NCBI GenBank assembly: GCA_014380605.1
Contig: JACMJO010000475.1
Span: forward strand, 1-6,273
Source: Fimbriimonadaceae bacterium
Lineage (GTDB): Bacteria > Armatimonadota > Fimbriimonadia > Fimbriimonadales > Fimbriimonadaceae
DNA length: 6,273 nt
Direction: 5' to 3'
The position numbers were made by a program, and so were the translations under genes. Positions 1 through 5,732 of this stretch are shown here, in pieces. Each line of letters begins with the position of its first letter. The stretch's first letter is position 1. The notes below the pieces were generated by a model, which did not search any database, was not told the origin of the DNA, and saw only the letters and a program-made list of their open reading frames with translations.

Positions 1-4
1 GACA

Positions 5-57
5 GCGCGATAAATCGCGCAGATGAAAGCGGCAATGAATTGCCGCACTCTAAAGAG
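5..57. repeat. Three tandem short perfect inverted repeats
   Basis: Three back-to-back palindromes lie at the window edge. GCGCGAT/ATCGCGC is at 5-11 and 14-20, GCGGCAAT/ATTGCCGC at 29-36 and 39-46, and a short CTCT/AGAG at 48-51 and 54-57. As RNA, the first two would fold into 6-7 bp stems closed by four-base loops (TAAA and TGAA), and the third also has TAAA between its arms. No T-run follows, so they are not a standard intrinsic terminator. They could be the 3' end of an upstream transcript, a leader structure for the sigma gene, or part of a dispersed repeat cut by the window edge. The arms are certain; the function is unknown. Confidence 0.5.
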
Positions 58-91
58 CTTCCGTGTGATCCAGAGAGACCCAAAAGACCTA

Positions 92-114
92 GGGTTTGGG
101 GTTTTGGGGAAAGG
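92..114 (+). other. G-rich tract with quadruplex-like spacing
   Basis: The plus strand carries GGG, GGGG, GGGG and GG runs separated by TTT, TTTT and AAA. This could form a two-tier G-quadruplex, or three tiers with one defective strand. A CCCAAAA segment at 79-85 can pair with TTTGGG at 95-100 or TTTTGGG at 102-108, so alternative hairpins are also possible. It lies about 60 nt upstream of the sigma gene start, where it could sit in the promoter or leader. Function is unproven. Confidence 0.35.
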
Positions 115-172
115 CGCGATAGATTAGAGTTGCCTTGTGCGACTGATACCGCGAGTGGATCGGTAAAGGAGT

Positions 173-706
173 ATGAACATCGCAAAACCCATAGCCAATC
201 CCGCCGTTCGGACCATGCAACACACCACCAATCTGACCCCAGATGAAATGGTGCGGATGTATGGAGACGACGTTTGGCGGTACGTATCATCGAAGCTTCC
301 CCGCTCGGAAGACGCGGAAGATGTGGCAATGGAGGTGTTCGGCATCGCTTGCCGGAAGATCCACGTTCTACAAAAGGTTGAATCCCCTAAGTTGTGGCTT
401 TTGGCAGTTGCTCGGAAGCGGGTGATGGATTGCCTTCGGCGGAGATATCGTCGATCGGAATATCCATTGCACGACGCCATCGAGCATGCCGCCCCGGAAG
501 ACGCATCGAGCCGTGAACAAATCCAGGCCCTGGTTGCCAATTTGCCCCCCGTGCAGAGAGACGCCCTGATTCTGAAGTATGTCAACGGACTTGAAACCGT
601 CGAAGTGGCACGCATCATTCGCAAGTCGCCAGACGCCACGAACAGTTTGCTCCAGCGAGCACGAGAAACCATGCGCCAGTTGGGCGCGGAGGCCATCCAT
701 GGATAA
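173..706 (+). CDS. RNA polymerase sigma-70 family (ECF-like) sigma factor
   Basis: A 177-residue cytoplasmic transcription initiation factor that would direct core RNA polymerase to a small regulon. Region 2 spans about residues 24-94. It includes the acidic core-binding stretch DAEDVAMEVF (47-56) and the WLLAVARKRVMDCLRRR segment (75-91) typical of region 2.4. Region 4 spans about 115-171 and starts with the LPPVQRDALILKYVNGL helix, followed by the helix-turn-helix EVARIIRKSPDATNSLLQRAR. Regions 1 and 3 are absent and the length fits ECF factors. The start is uncertain: AAGGAG (166-171) lies only one base before the ATG at 173, and residues 1-20 look non-conserved. The in-frame ATG at 215 (163 residues) is an alternative but lacks a clear ribosome binding site. 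It overlaps the next gene by 8 nt, which marks a co-translated sigma/anti-sigma pair. Such pairs commonly autoregulate, but no matching promoter was identified here. Confidence 0.9.
   Translation: MNIAKPIANPAVRTMQHTTNLTPDEMVRMYGDDVWRYVSSKLPRSEDAEDVAMEVFGIACRKIHVLQKVESPKLWLLAVARKRVMDCLRRRYRRSEYPLHDAIEHAAPEDASSREQIQALVANLPPVQRDALILKYVNGLETVEVARIIRKSPDATNSLLQRARETMRQLGAEAIHG
688..692 (+). promoter_or_regulatory. Ribosome binding site fixing the start at 699
   Basis: GGAGG ends six bases before the ATG at 699, inside the last codons of the sigma gene. It decides the start of the downstream membrane protein: the same frame stays open from about 579, but the earlier candidate starts lie deep in the sigma gene. 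Confidence 0.8.
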
Positions 707-1586
707 GCACTTAGAAGAAGAAGCCTTGATGAAGAAGTTGATGGAGGAGTTACCCATGTCGAATGAAATGCCCCCAAACGTTCGCAACAAGGCAATGAAT
801 ATCGCAGTTGAGACCAACCGCCGAGCGCAAGCTGCTCGCCGACCTCGAGCCGTCGCCTGGATGACGGCAGGAATCGCCACTTTCGCAATCGGCGCGTTCT
901 TCCTGATGCCCAAACCGGCGTCGGCGAAGGCGTGGACAATGGTGAAGCAAGCGGTCGAGAAGATCACGTCCGTTCAGATGGACATCAAGGTGAAGGATGC
1001 CAAAGAGGGTCCTCAGATCGTTCGAATCGCGATGCAAGGCGATCGCGTTCTGATCGATGCGGGCGAAGGTACCAAGCTGTTTATTGGCGGCGATTCGTTT
1101 CAGGTCTATGAAGCCAAGACGAACACCATCACGAAGATGACGATGCCGGCCGGCATGATGGACTTCATGCCCGATGTGATGGGCGAAGTTGCCGGAGCTT
1201 TCGACCTCAAGAAAGAGATTGCCGAAATGGAAACCAAATATGGAAAGGACCATATTCGGGTGATGCCGATTCGGACAGAGAATGGTCGAAACGTGTACGA
1301 CGTAGTGATGACCGATCCCGAGGGACCGGGCAAGGCCTTCCTGACGGTCGATGCGGATACGGACTTACCGATCTACATCGATGCTTCTGGAATGGAAGAC
1401 GGGAATGACGAGAACGTGGAGATCACTCTCCGCTACAACGGAAACGCGGTTATAGAACCCAATTTCCCCAAGGATGCCAAGATTCAGTCGTTCGACATGG
1501 GCAACCTGATGAACGGCGAGATGAAGGGTAAGGACCTCGGAAAGGCGTTCGAGAACTTCAATCCTTTTGGCAAGCACGGAAAGTAG
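699..1586 (+). CDS. Probable membrane anti-sigma factor with LolA-like outer domain
   Basis: A 295-residue, single-pass membrane protein. Residues 1-50 are charged and presumably cytoplasmic, where they would bind the sigma factor. Residues 51-70 (AVAWMTAGIATFAIGAFFLM) form one transmembrane helix preceded by arginines (RRAQAARRPR), predicting N-in topology. From about residue 76 to 265 the sequence alternates beta-type strands in the style of LolA/LolB-like outer domains (AWTMVKQAVEKITSVQMDIKV, then FIGGDSFQVYEAKTNTITKM). No zinc-binding HxxxCxxC anti-sigma motif is present in the N-terminus. The assignment rests mainly on the ATGGATAA overlap with the sigma gene and on topology. The protein is methionine-rich (24 of 295), with a cluster of six between 147 and 161. 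The lysine-rich tail ends just before a strong terminator. The outer domain could sense an envelope lipid, lipoprotein or oxidant; its ligand is unknown. Confidence 0.75.
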   Translation: MDKHLEEEALMKKLMEELPMSNEMPPNVRNKAMNIAVETNRRAQAARRPRAVAWMTAGIATFAIGAFFLMPKPASAKAWTMVKQAVEKITSVQMDIKVKDAKEGPQIVRIAMQGDRVLIDAGEGTKLFIGGDSFQVYEAKTNTITKMTMPAGMMDFMPDVMGEVAGAFDLKKEIAEMETKYGKDHIRVMPIRTENGRNVYDVVMTDPEGPGKAFLTVDADTDLPIYIDASGMEDGNDENVEITLRYNGNAVIEPNFPKDAKIQSFDMGNLMNGEMKGKDLGKAFENFNPFGKHGK

Positions 1587-1598
1587 ATTAGCTTCGGG

Positions 1599-1638
1599 AG
1601 CCCCTCCTGACCATTTGGTTGGGAGGGGCTTGTTTGTT
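1599..1638 (+). terminator. Intrinsic terminator of the sigma/anti-sigma operon
   Basis: AGCCCCTCC (1599-1607) pairs perfectly with GGAGGGGCT (1622-1630). An inner ACC/GGT pairing (1610-1612 and 1617-1619) surrounds an ATTT loop. The stem is followed by the T-rich tail TGTTTGTT. It starts 13 nt after the stop codon at 1584-1586, so it should end the two-gene transcript. Confidence 0.88.
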
Positions 1639-1654
1639 CAAGGCAAGGGATGAT

Positions 1655-1724
1655 GCTTTGAAGAACTGATTTGGTGATGATGAGGGCTCGAATTGCGTTA
1701 CTTCATCCAATCAGTTCATCAAGC
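1655..1724 (+). other. Long imperfect inverted repeat upstream of the aldehyde dehydrogenase
   Basis: A perfect 9-bp core, GAACTGATT (1663-1671) with AATCAGTTC (1709-1717), extends inward through GG/CC and ATGA/TCAT. It extends outward through TTGA/TCAA and GC/GC, with small bulges. About 21 base pairs form in total around a loop of about 22 nt. It lies 40 nt before the dehydrogenase start and after the preceding terminator, so it is probably a leader RNA structure or an operator. It has no T-tail and does not resemble any riboswitch class I know. Confidence 0.5.
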
Positions 1725-1763
1725 AATCAGAAGATCATCTCCAAGCCCGGGTATGACTAACTC

Positions 1764-3206
1764 ATGATCCACGCCGAGATGCTTATCGATGGCCACTTCA
1801 TTGGGGGGCCTTGCGACCAGGCGACGGGCAAGCAGGTGGTTCGGAATCCCTATGATGGGTCCCTCGTGGGGACCGCGGCGGAAGGTGGACTGGGTGAGTT
1901 GCGTGGGTGCCTGGATGCGGCTTGGGATGCTTACCAGACCTGGCGGTTTTCTTCAGTTTCGGATCGCCATAAGCTACTTCGGCGTGTCGCGGATCTTGTT
2001 CGGGAGCGTTCGGGCGAACTTGTCGACCTGCTGACCGACGAAGTCGGCAAGCCGGTGACTTGGAGCCAAGGAGAAGTTAAGCGAACCGCGATTACCTTTG
2101 ATCTTGCGGCGATGAAACTCGACAACTGGAACGTCTACGGAGAGATCGAGCTTGGAAACGACCCACGAGGCAAGGACTATGAGGCTCGAATTGAGCGATT
2201 CCCGATCGGCCCGGTTCTCGCCATCGTGCCGTACAACTGGCCGTTCAACCTCGCGGCCCATAAGATCGCGCCCGCTCTAGCGGTGGGCAACACCCTGATC
2301 CTTAAGCCTTCCCCACTGGCTCCACTTTCCACCTTGGCTCTGGCTCGGCTCATCCACGAGGCTGGATGCCCACCCGGCGTCCTCAATGCCTGGAACGGTC
2401 CGACTCAGGTTATCAACAAAGTCTCGCACGACCCTCGATGCCGGATGGTTAGCTTTACGGGCTCGCCGGCCGTTGGTTGGAAGGTGAAGCAAGACCTTCC
2501 TCCAGATAAGAAGGTCACCCTGGAATTGGGAGGAAATGGCTTCGCTATGATCTGCAATGACGCGGACCTGGCTTGGGCAACGAGTCGGTGCATTGCCGGG
2601 GGCTACGGATACGCGGGACAAGTATGCATCGCGGTCCAACATGTATTGGTCGAGTCGGCAGTCTATGAAAAGACGAAACAGAGTCTGATTGAGCAGACCA
2701 ACGCCTGCCCTTGGGGCGATCCAAGAAGCGAAAAAACCGTCTGCGGTCCCATGATCTCACCCGAGGCGGCGGATCGGGTTGAAGAGTGGATCATCGAAGC
2801 CGTATCGCAGGGCGCGAAAGTCATTGCAGGTGGGGGCCGAGAAGGCAACCTCATCAAACCGACGCTCCTGGAGAGTGTTCCAAGCCATGTGAGGCTCTCA
2901 AATGAGGAAGTTTTCGGGCCTGTCCTTACTTTGCAGCCCTTTAGCGATTTCGATCAAGCCATTCGAAAAATCAATGAAAGCAAATACGGGATCCACGCTG
3001 GAGTGTTTACCAACGACCTCGATCGTTTCGGCCAGGCGTTCCGAGAACTTCAGGTCGGGGGCTTAGTCGTCAACGATTACCCCACGCTGCGGTTCGATAA
3101 TCTCCCATACGGAGGTCTGAAACAAAGCGGGTTTGGACGCGAAGGCGTTCGGTCTGCCATGGAAGAGATGACGGAGTGGAAGTCGCTGGTAGTGAGAAAG
3201 GGATAA
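1764..3206 (+). CDS. NAD(P)-dependent aldehyde dehydrogenase, lactaldehyde/glyceraldehyde-3-phosphate type
   Basis: A 480-residue soluble enzyme of full family length that oxidises an aldehyde to its carboxylate (or thioester) with NAD(P)+. The cofactor domain shows PYNWP with catalytic Asn158, the KPSPLAPLS loop with Lys181 and the FTGSPAVG turn (231-238). The catalytic domain has the general base Glu254 in LELGGN and the nucleophile Cys288 in GYAGQVCIAVQ. EEVFGP (381-386) is the ribose-contacting motif. The C-terminal RFDNLPYGGLKQSGFGREG (443-461) followed by an EMTEWK tail resembles lactaldehyde and non-phosphorylating GAPDH-like subfamilies. The precise substrate cannot be fixed. All catalytic residues are intact. 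No good ribosome binding site precedes ATG 1764, and an in-frame stop at 1758-1760 rules out anything further upstream; ATG 1779 is an alternative. The next gene begins 6 nt downstream, so the two are probably co-transcribed. Confidence 0.93.
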   Translation: MIHAEMLIDGHFIGGPCDQATGKQVVRNPYDGSLVGTAAEGGLGELRGCLDAAWDAYQTWRFSSVSDRHKLLRRVADLVRERSGELVDLLTDEVGKPVTWSQGEVKRTAITFDLAAMKLDNWNVYGEIELGNDPRGKDYEARIERFPIGPVLAIVPYNWPFNLAAHKIAPALAVGNTLILKPSPLAPLSTLALARLIHEAGCPPGVLNAWNGPTQVINKVSHDPRCRMVSFTGSPAVGWKVKQDLPPDKKVTLELGGNGFAMICNDADLAWATSRCIAGGYGYAGQVCIAVQHVLVESAVYEKTKQSLIEQTNACPWGDPRSEKTVCGPMISPEAADRVEEWIIEAVSQGAKVIAGGGREGNLIKPTLLESVPSHVRLSNEEVFGPVLTLQPFSDFDQAIRKINESKYGIHAGVFTNDLDRFGQAFRELQVGGLVVNDYPTLRFDNLPYGGLKQSGFGREGVRSAMEEMTEWKSLVVRKG

Positions 3207-3212
3207 TAGGGC

Positions 3213-3677
3213 ATGGCAATGACGCGTGTGTCTTTGGCAAAAGCCCTGAAGGTCAAGAATCGGCAGATTCAGAAAGTGAAGGATCTGCAACAGCGAATTC
3301 AGGCGTGCAACAGCTATTTGGAGGGTTCAGAACCCGACTTCGACGCGAATGAACTGTATGGCCAGTTGGTAACAGAGACAGAGCGACTTTGGCGAACCAA
3401 GGCCGCGATCAATGGCGCCAACGCACAGATCCAGGCGGCTATTTACGAAATGGCGGAAGCAAAGGGCGTGGTTGCGTTTCTAAAGGGGCTTAACACCCAG
3501 CGCGGATTGCAAATGCTTGCGTACATGGCAACCCAGCCGCAAGAGTACGTGTCTCAGATCACGGCCCAGGCTGCCCACGAGAAGATTCATGGGTTAGAGA
3601 AGCGAATCGACGAGTTGCAGGACGAGCTTGACGTTCACAATGGAACGGTGACGGTGGAAGTCGATATCAGCGAATAG
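3213..3677 (+). CDS. Small helical coiled-coil protein of unknown function (DIP1984/septicolysin-like)
   Basis: A 154-residue, charged, almost entirely helical protein with no signal peptide or membrane segment. Heptad-like helices are visible at about 8-34, 46-76 and 119-141 (HEKIHGLEKRIDELQDELD). The middle carries NSYLEGSEPDFDANELYGQL and a TKAAINGANAQI stretch. These recall the order of motifs in DIP1984/septicolysin-family proteins (basic helix, EG-EP-D-N-L turn, then an IN-x-x-N helix). That likeness is from memory of the family pattern and is tentative. AAAGGGA at 3197-3203, within the end of the dehydrogenase gene, serves ATG 3213 with 9-nt spacing; ATG 3219 is an alternative. The 6-nt gap implies an operon with the dehydrogenase, although no functional link is obvious. 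It is probably cytoplasmic and oligomeric. Confidence 0.75.
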   Translation: MAMTRVSLAKALKVKNRQIQKVKDLQQRIQACNSYLEGSEPDFDANELYGQLVTETERLWRTKAAINGANAQIQAAIYEMAEAKGVVAFLKGLNTQRGLQMLAYMATQPQEYVSQITAQAAHEKIHGLEKRIDELQDELDVHNGTVTVEVDISE

Positions 3678-3948
3678 GTCGAAGGGGGACAAACGGAAAA
3701 TGAAGACGGCGATAGCAACCATTCCGGAGTTTTTCCGGACTTCCTATGAAAAGGAAACTGATGCATGACGAGGACAATGCCGGCCATGGATTTGGCTGGA
3801 ATCAAGACGCAAGTCTCTTGGGTCAAAGGTTAACATTCAAGCCTCAAAATTCTTTACGCATCGCACGCGCCGCGAGTCCCCCTTGGGCCACACACTAATC
3901 ACCCATGGATAGAACCTTCCCATCAAAAGTAGATCGCCGGCTGGCGGT
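3678..3948. other. Non-coding or decayed spacer without a convincing gene
   Basis: No clear gene, RNA or terminator was found. Small items are present. TTCCGGA is directly repeated at 3722-3728 and 3733-3739, and CCGGA/TCCGG could form a weak 5-bp hairpin that is not followed by T residues. An ORF of 23 codons starts at ATG 3700 behind a GGGGGA stretch, and one of 50 codons starts at ATG 3746 and stops at 3896-3898. Neither resembles a known protein. Given the aldehyde dehydrogenase remnant immediately downstream, this stretch may be eroded former coding DNA. Confidence 0.4.
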
Positions 3949-4104
3949 GATGTCGGTGTGATGTCCATTGGCGTAAACCATCGCTTCGGCAATTGCGGAG
4001 CGCAAGCCCTGGATGATGGTGTCAGGTTTGACCGCGGGGCCGTGCGATATGCGATGAAGGAGATGATGGAATGGAAGCCTCTGGCGGCAAAGAAGTTCTT
4101 GTAG
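3949..4104 (+). pseudogene. C-terminal remnant of a second aldehyde dehydrogenase
   Basis: The frame is open from 3913 to the TAG at 4102-4104. From the TTT codon at 4027 it reads FDRGAVRYAMKEMMEWKPL and then AAKK, against FGREGVRSAMEEMTEWKSL and VVRK at the end of the intact dehydrogenase at 1764-3206. That is 13 identities in 23 ungapped positions, and the stop codon falls at the equivalent place. Further upstream a weaker, gapped match continues: DVGVMSIGVNHRFGN against QVGGLVVNDYPTLRFDN. The PYGG and SGFGREG motifs are eroded. The catalytic and cofactor regions are missing entirely, so it cannot be an enzyme. It is probably the surviving tail of a duplicated or paralogous gene. The similarity is seen directly in the sequence; the history is inference. 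Confidence 0.72.
4057..4062 (+). promoter_or_regulatory. Ribosome binding site for the gene at 4071
   Basis: AAGGAG lies 8 nt before ATG 4071. These six bases are the Lys-Glu codons of the aldehyde dehydrogenase remnant (the MKEM stretch), so the site was apparently recruited from old coding sequence. It favours 4071 over the ATGs at 4063 and 4066, which are in the remnant's frame. Confidence 0.65.
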
Positions 4105-4565
4105 GACAGATCGTTATCACGACATCTAGTGGAGGCAGCGTCCGGAAATCGTTTAACGTCTGCATGGGCGGTGGAGTGCTCGCGCTGGCTTTCGGGATCG
4201 CGTTCTCGGAGCCCATGGCCCTCGTCTACAGTCTGATCGGTCCGCTGGTCGCCCTGACGCTGGCCCCGATCGCCTACATGTTGGGTTCTGAGGCACTCAT
4301 CTGCAAACGGGCCTGGTGGAATGGGCGCCGCTTGCCCTACCGGAGCATCGAGAGGATCGTTCCAATCTTTCCCTATGGGGATTTCACCCGCCCCGCTGCT
4401 ATGCACATGGTCGTTTACAACGGGCAGAAGGTCTACCTGTGCGCGAAGGACCAGCCGCAACTCTTATCCGAGATTCTGCTACGTGCACCACACCTACGGC
4501 TGTTCGGATACGAGTGGCGAAGAGAGTTCACCCTCGACTCCCTTAATAGCGGCTCTAGCGGATAG
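4071..4565 (+). CDS. Small membrane protein with two transmembrane helices and a PH-like C-terminal domain
   Basis: A 164-residue protein that I do not recognise as a named family. Residues 1-27 are polar. Two hydrophobic helices follow at about 28-46 (NVCMGGGVLALAFGIAFSE) and 49-71 (MALVYSLIGPLVALTLAPIAYML), forming a membrane hairpin. Residues 74-140 alternate strand-like segments and end in a helix: ALICKRAWWNGRRLPYRSIERIVPI, then MHMVVYNGQKVYLCAKD, then QPQLLSEILLRA. The W-x-G-x-x-L-P-Y-x-x-I-x-x-I pattern is typical of bacterial PH-like (YdbS/YcxB style) domains attached to membrane hairpins, so that fold is a reasonable guess. Such proteins have no single known function. The gene starts out of frame inside the dehydrogenase remnant. 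It ends tail-to-tail with the ABC ATPase gene, overlapping it by 11 nt. The antisense frame over this region is compositionally poor, so this strand is preferred. Confidence 0.7.
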   Translation: MEASGGKEVLVGQIVITTSSGGSVRKSFNVCMGGGVLALAFGIAFSEPMALVYSLIGPLVALTLAPIAYMLGSEALICKRAWWNGRRLPYRSIERIVPIFPYGDFTRPAAMHMVVYNGQKVYLCAKDQPQLLSEILLRAPHLRLFGYEWRREFTLDSLNSGSSG

Positions 4566-5703
4566 CTTGCTCAGTTTCGTTATCGAAGACGTGGATTCTC
4601 TCCAAGTCGACGACAAACTCAGCGGTCTGGCCCTCTTTGATCTTCGTGCCCGTGTCGATGGTCGCGATCATGTTGTGCTTGCCCGCGCCTAGATAGGCTA
4701 CGTACTCGGGGCCGAGGGGTTCCAACACGTCGACTTTGGCGGAGATTGTGTTTCCAGCCTCTGCCTTCACGTGGGACTCCAGTGCCTTGTCAAGAATGGC
4801 TTCGGGTCGGATTCCTAGCGTTACCTTCTTGCCGACATAAGCTGCAGCGGGATGGGTCGCAGGGATCGGAAGGCGGAAGTCACCAACATCGATGAAGGCG
4901 CTGGCGCCGTCCCGAACGATCTCGGCATCCAGGAAGTTCATAGGAGGCGACCCAATGAATCCGGCAACGAACTTATTAGCGGGCAGGTTGTAAACCGTCT
5001 CGGGAATGTCGCATTGCTGGAGAACGCCGTCCTTCATGATGGCGATGCGCTGACCCATGGTCATGGCCTCAACCTGGTCGTGGGTGACATAAACCGTTGT
5101 GATCCCTAACGATCGGTGCAGGCGGATGAGCTCAGCCCTGGTTTGAACACGGAGTTTAGCGTCCAAGTTGGAAAGCGGCTCGTCCATCAAGAAGACTTTA
5201 GGCTTCCTGACAATAGCGCGAGCGAGAGCCACGCGTTGCCGCTGGCCCCCTGAGAGCTCCTTGGGGCGACGCGCTAGGTACTTCTCAATATCCAACATTC
5301 GCGCCACTTCTTTCACGCGAGCATCGATATCGGCCTTGATCTTCTTGGCTTCGCCCATGTGGCTGATCTGCCAGAAGAAACTACGCAACTCGCGGAGCCG
5401 AAGCCCAAACGCGATGTTGTCGTACACGTTCATGTGTGGATAGAGCGCGTAGTTTTGGAATACCATCGCAATGTCGCGATCCTTCGGCGGGACATCGTTA
5501 ACTCGTACGTCGCCGATAAGAATGTCGCCGTCGGTCGCCTCTTCCAAGCCTGCGACCATCCGCAACGCCGTGGTTTTTCCGCATCCAGATGGGCCAACGA
5601 GGACCATGAACTCCTGATCCTTGATTTCGAGATTGAGGTTATCGACCGCGCGTACGTCTTTGCCGAAAACCTTGCTTATGTTCTTGAACGTGACTCCTGC
5701 CAA
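4555..5703 (-). CDS. ABC transporter ATP-binding protein, MalK/UgpC/MsmK (sugar) family
   Basis: A 382-residue cytoplasmic ATPase that would energise uptake of sugars, oligosaccharides or glycerol-phosphate type solutes by binding two membrane permeases. Walker A is GPSGCGKTT (37-45), the Q-loop is Gln83 in VFQNYALYP, the signature is LSGGQRQR (150-157), Walker B is VFLMDEP (170-176), the D-loop is SNLD (178-181) and the H-loop is His208 in VTHDQ. The C-terminal half (about 245-375) is a TOBE/OB regulatory domain introduced by FVAGFIGSPPMNF. All catalytic motifs are intact. Compared with E. coli MalK, about 15 extra residues sit in the helical subdomain (around 104-122, ELRSFFWQISHMGEAKKIK). 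The start codon is TTG, supported by AAGGAG 7 nt upstream. No permease or binding-protein gene is adjacent, so it may serve several distant transporters, as MsmK-type ATPases do. Confidence 0.95.
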   Translation of the reverse strand: MAGVTFKNISKVFGKDVRAVDNLNLEIKDQEFMVLVGPSGCGKTTALRMVAGLEEATDGDILIGDVRVNDVPPKDRDIAMVFQNYALYPHMNVYDNIAFGLRLRELRSFFWQISHMGEAKKIKADIDARVKEVARMLDIEKYLARRPKELSGGQRQRVALARAIVRKPKVFLMDEPLSNLDAKLRVQTRAELIRLHRSLGITTVYVTHDQVEAMTMGQRIAIMKDGVLQQCDIPETVYNLPANKFVAGFIGSPPMNFLDAEIVRDGASAFIDVGDFRLPIPATHPAAAYVGKKVTLGIRPEAILDKALESHVKAEAGNTISAKVDVLEPLGPEYVAYLGAGKHNMIATIDTGTKIKEGQTAEFVVDLERIHVFDNETEQAIR

Positions 5704-5710
5704 CCAATCG

Positions 5711-5717
5711 CTCCTTA
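5711..5717 (-). promoter_or_regulatory. Ribosome binding site supporting a TTG start
   Basis: On the minus strand TAAGGAG lies 7 nt before the TTG at 5703-5701. No in-frame ATG or GTG lies closer to it, and the conserved protein begins immediately (MAGVTFKNISKVFG). The rare TTG is therefore the likely start. Confidence 0.75.
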
Positions 5718-5732
5718 GGGGTGTCGAACCGC

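Noticed and set aside
96..125. TTGGGG-N18-TAGATT as a promoter for the sigma gene
   Set aside because: The match to consensus is weak and lies within the repetitive G-rich tract; it could easily be chance.
1..246. Plus-strand frame open from position 1 to 246
   Set aside because: It is proline/arginine-rich without domain features, runs through the hairpins and G-tract, and overlaps the sigma gene in another frame.
124..967. Two long minus-strand frames (124-939 and 368-967)
   Set aside because: They lie antisense to the sigma and anti-sigma genes, have Arg/Ser-rich unstructured composition and show no domain. The plus-strand genes are clearly real.
3724..3738. CCGGA/TCCGG hairpin as a terminator for the coiled-coil gene
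   Set aside because: The stem is only 5 bp, the T residues are in the loop, and no T-run follows.
3746..3898. Small plus-strand ORF of 50 codons with a lysine-rich start
   Set aside because: It has no good ribosome binding site and no recognisable motif, and it sits in probable eroded DNA. It is mentioned under the spacer but not called as a gene.
3837..4460. Minus-strand frame of 207 codons
   Set aside because: It is antisense to the membrane protein and the dehydrogenase remnant, and its composition is shadow-like. The plus strand has coherent membrane helices and a ribosome binding site.
5359..5718. Plus-strand frames across the ABC ATPase gene
   Set aside because: They are shadows of the minus-strand gene, which has every ABC motif in order.
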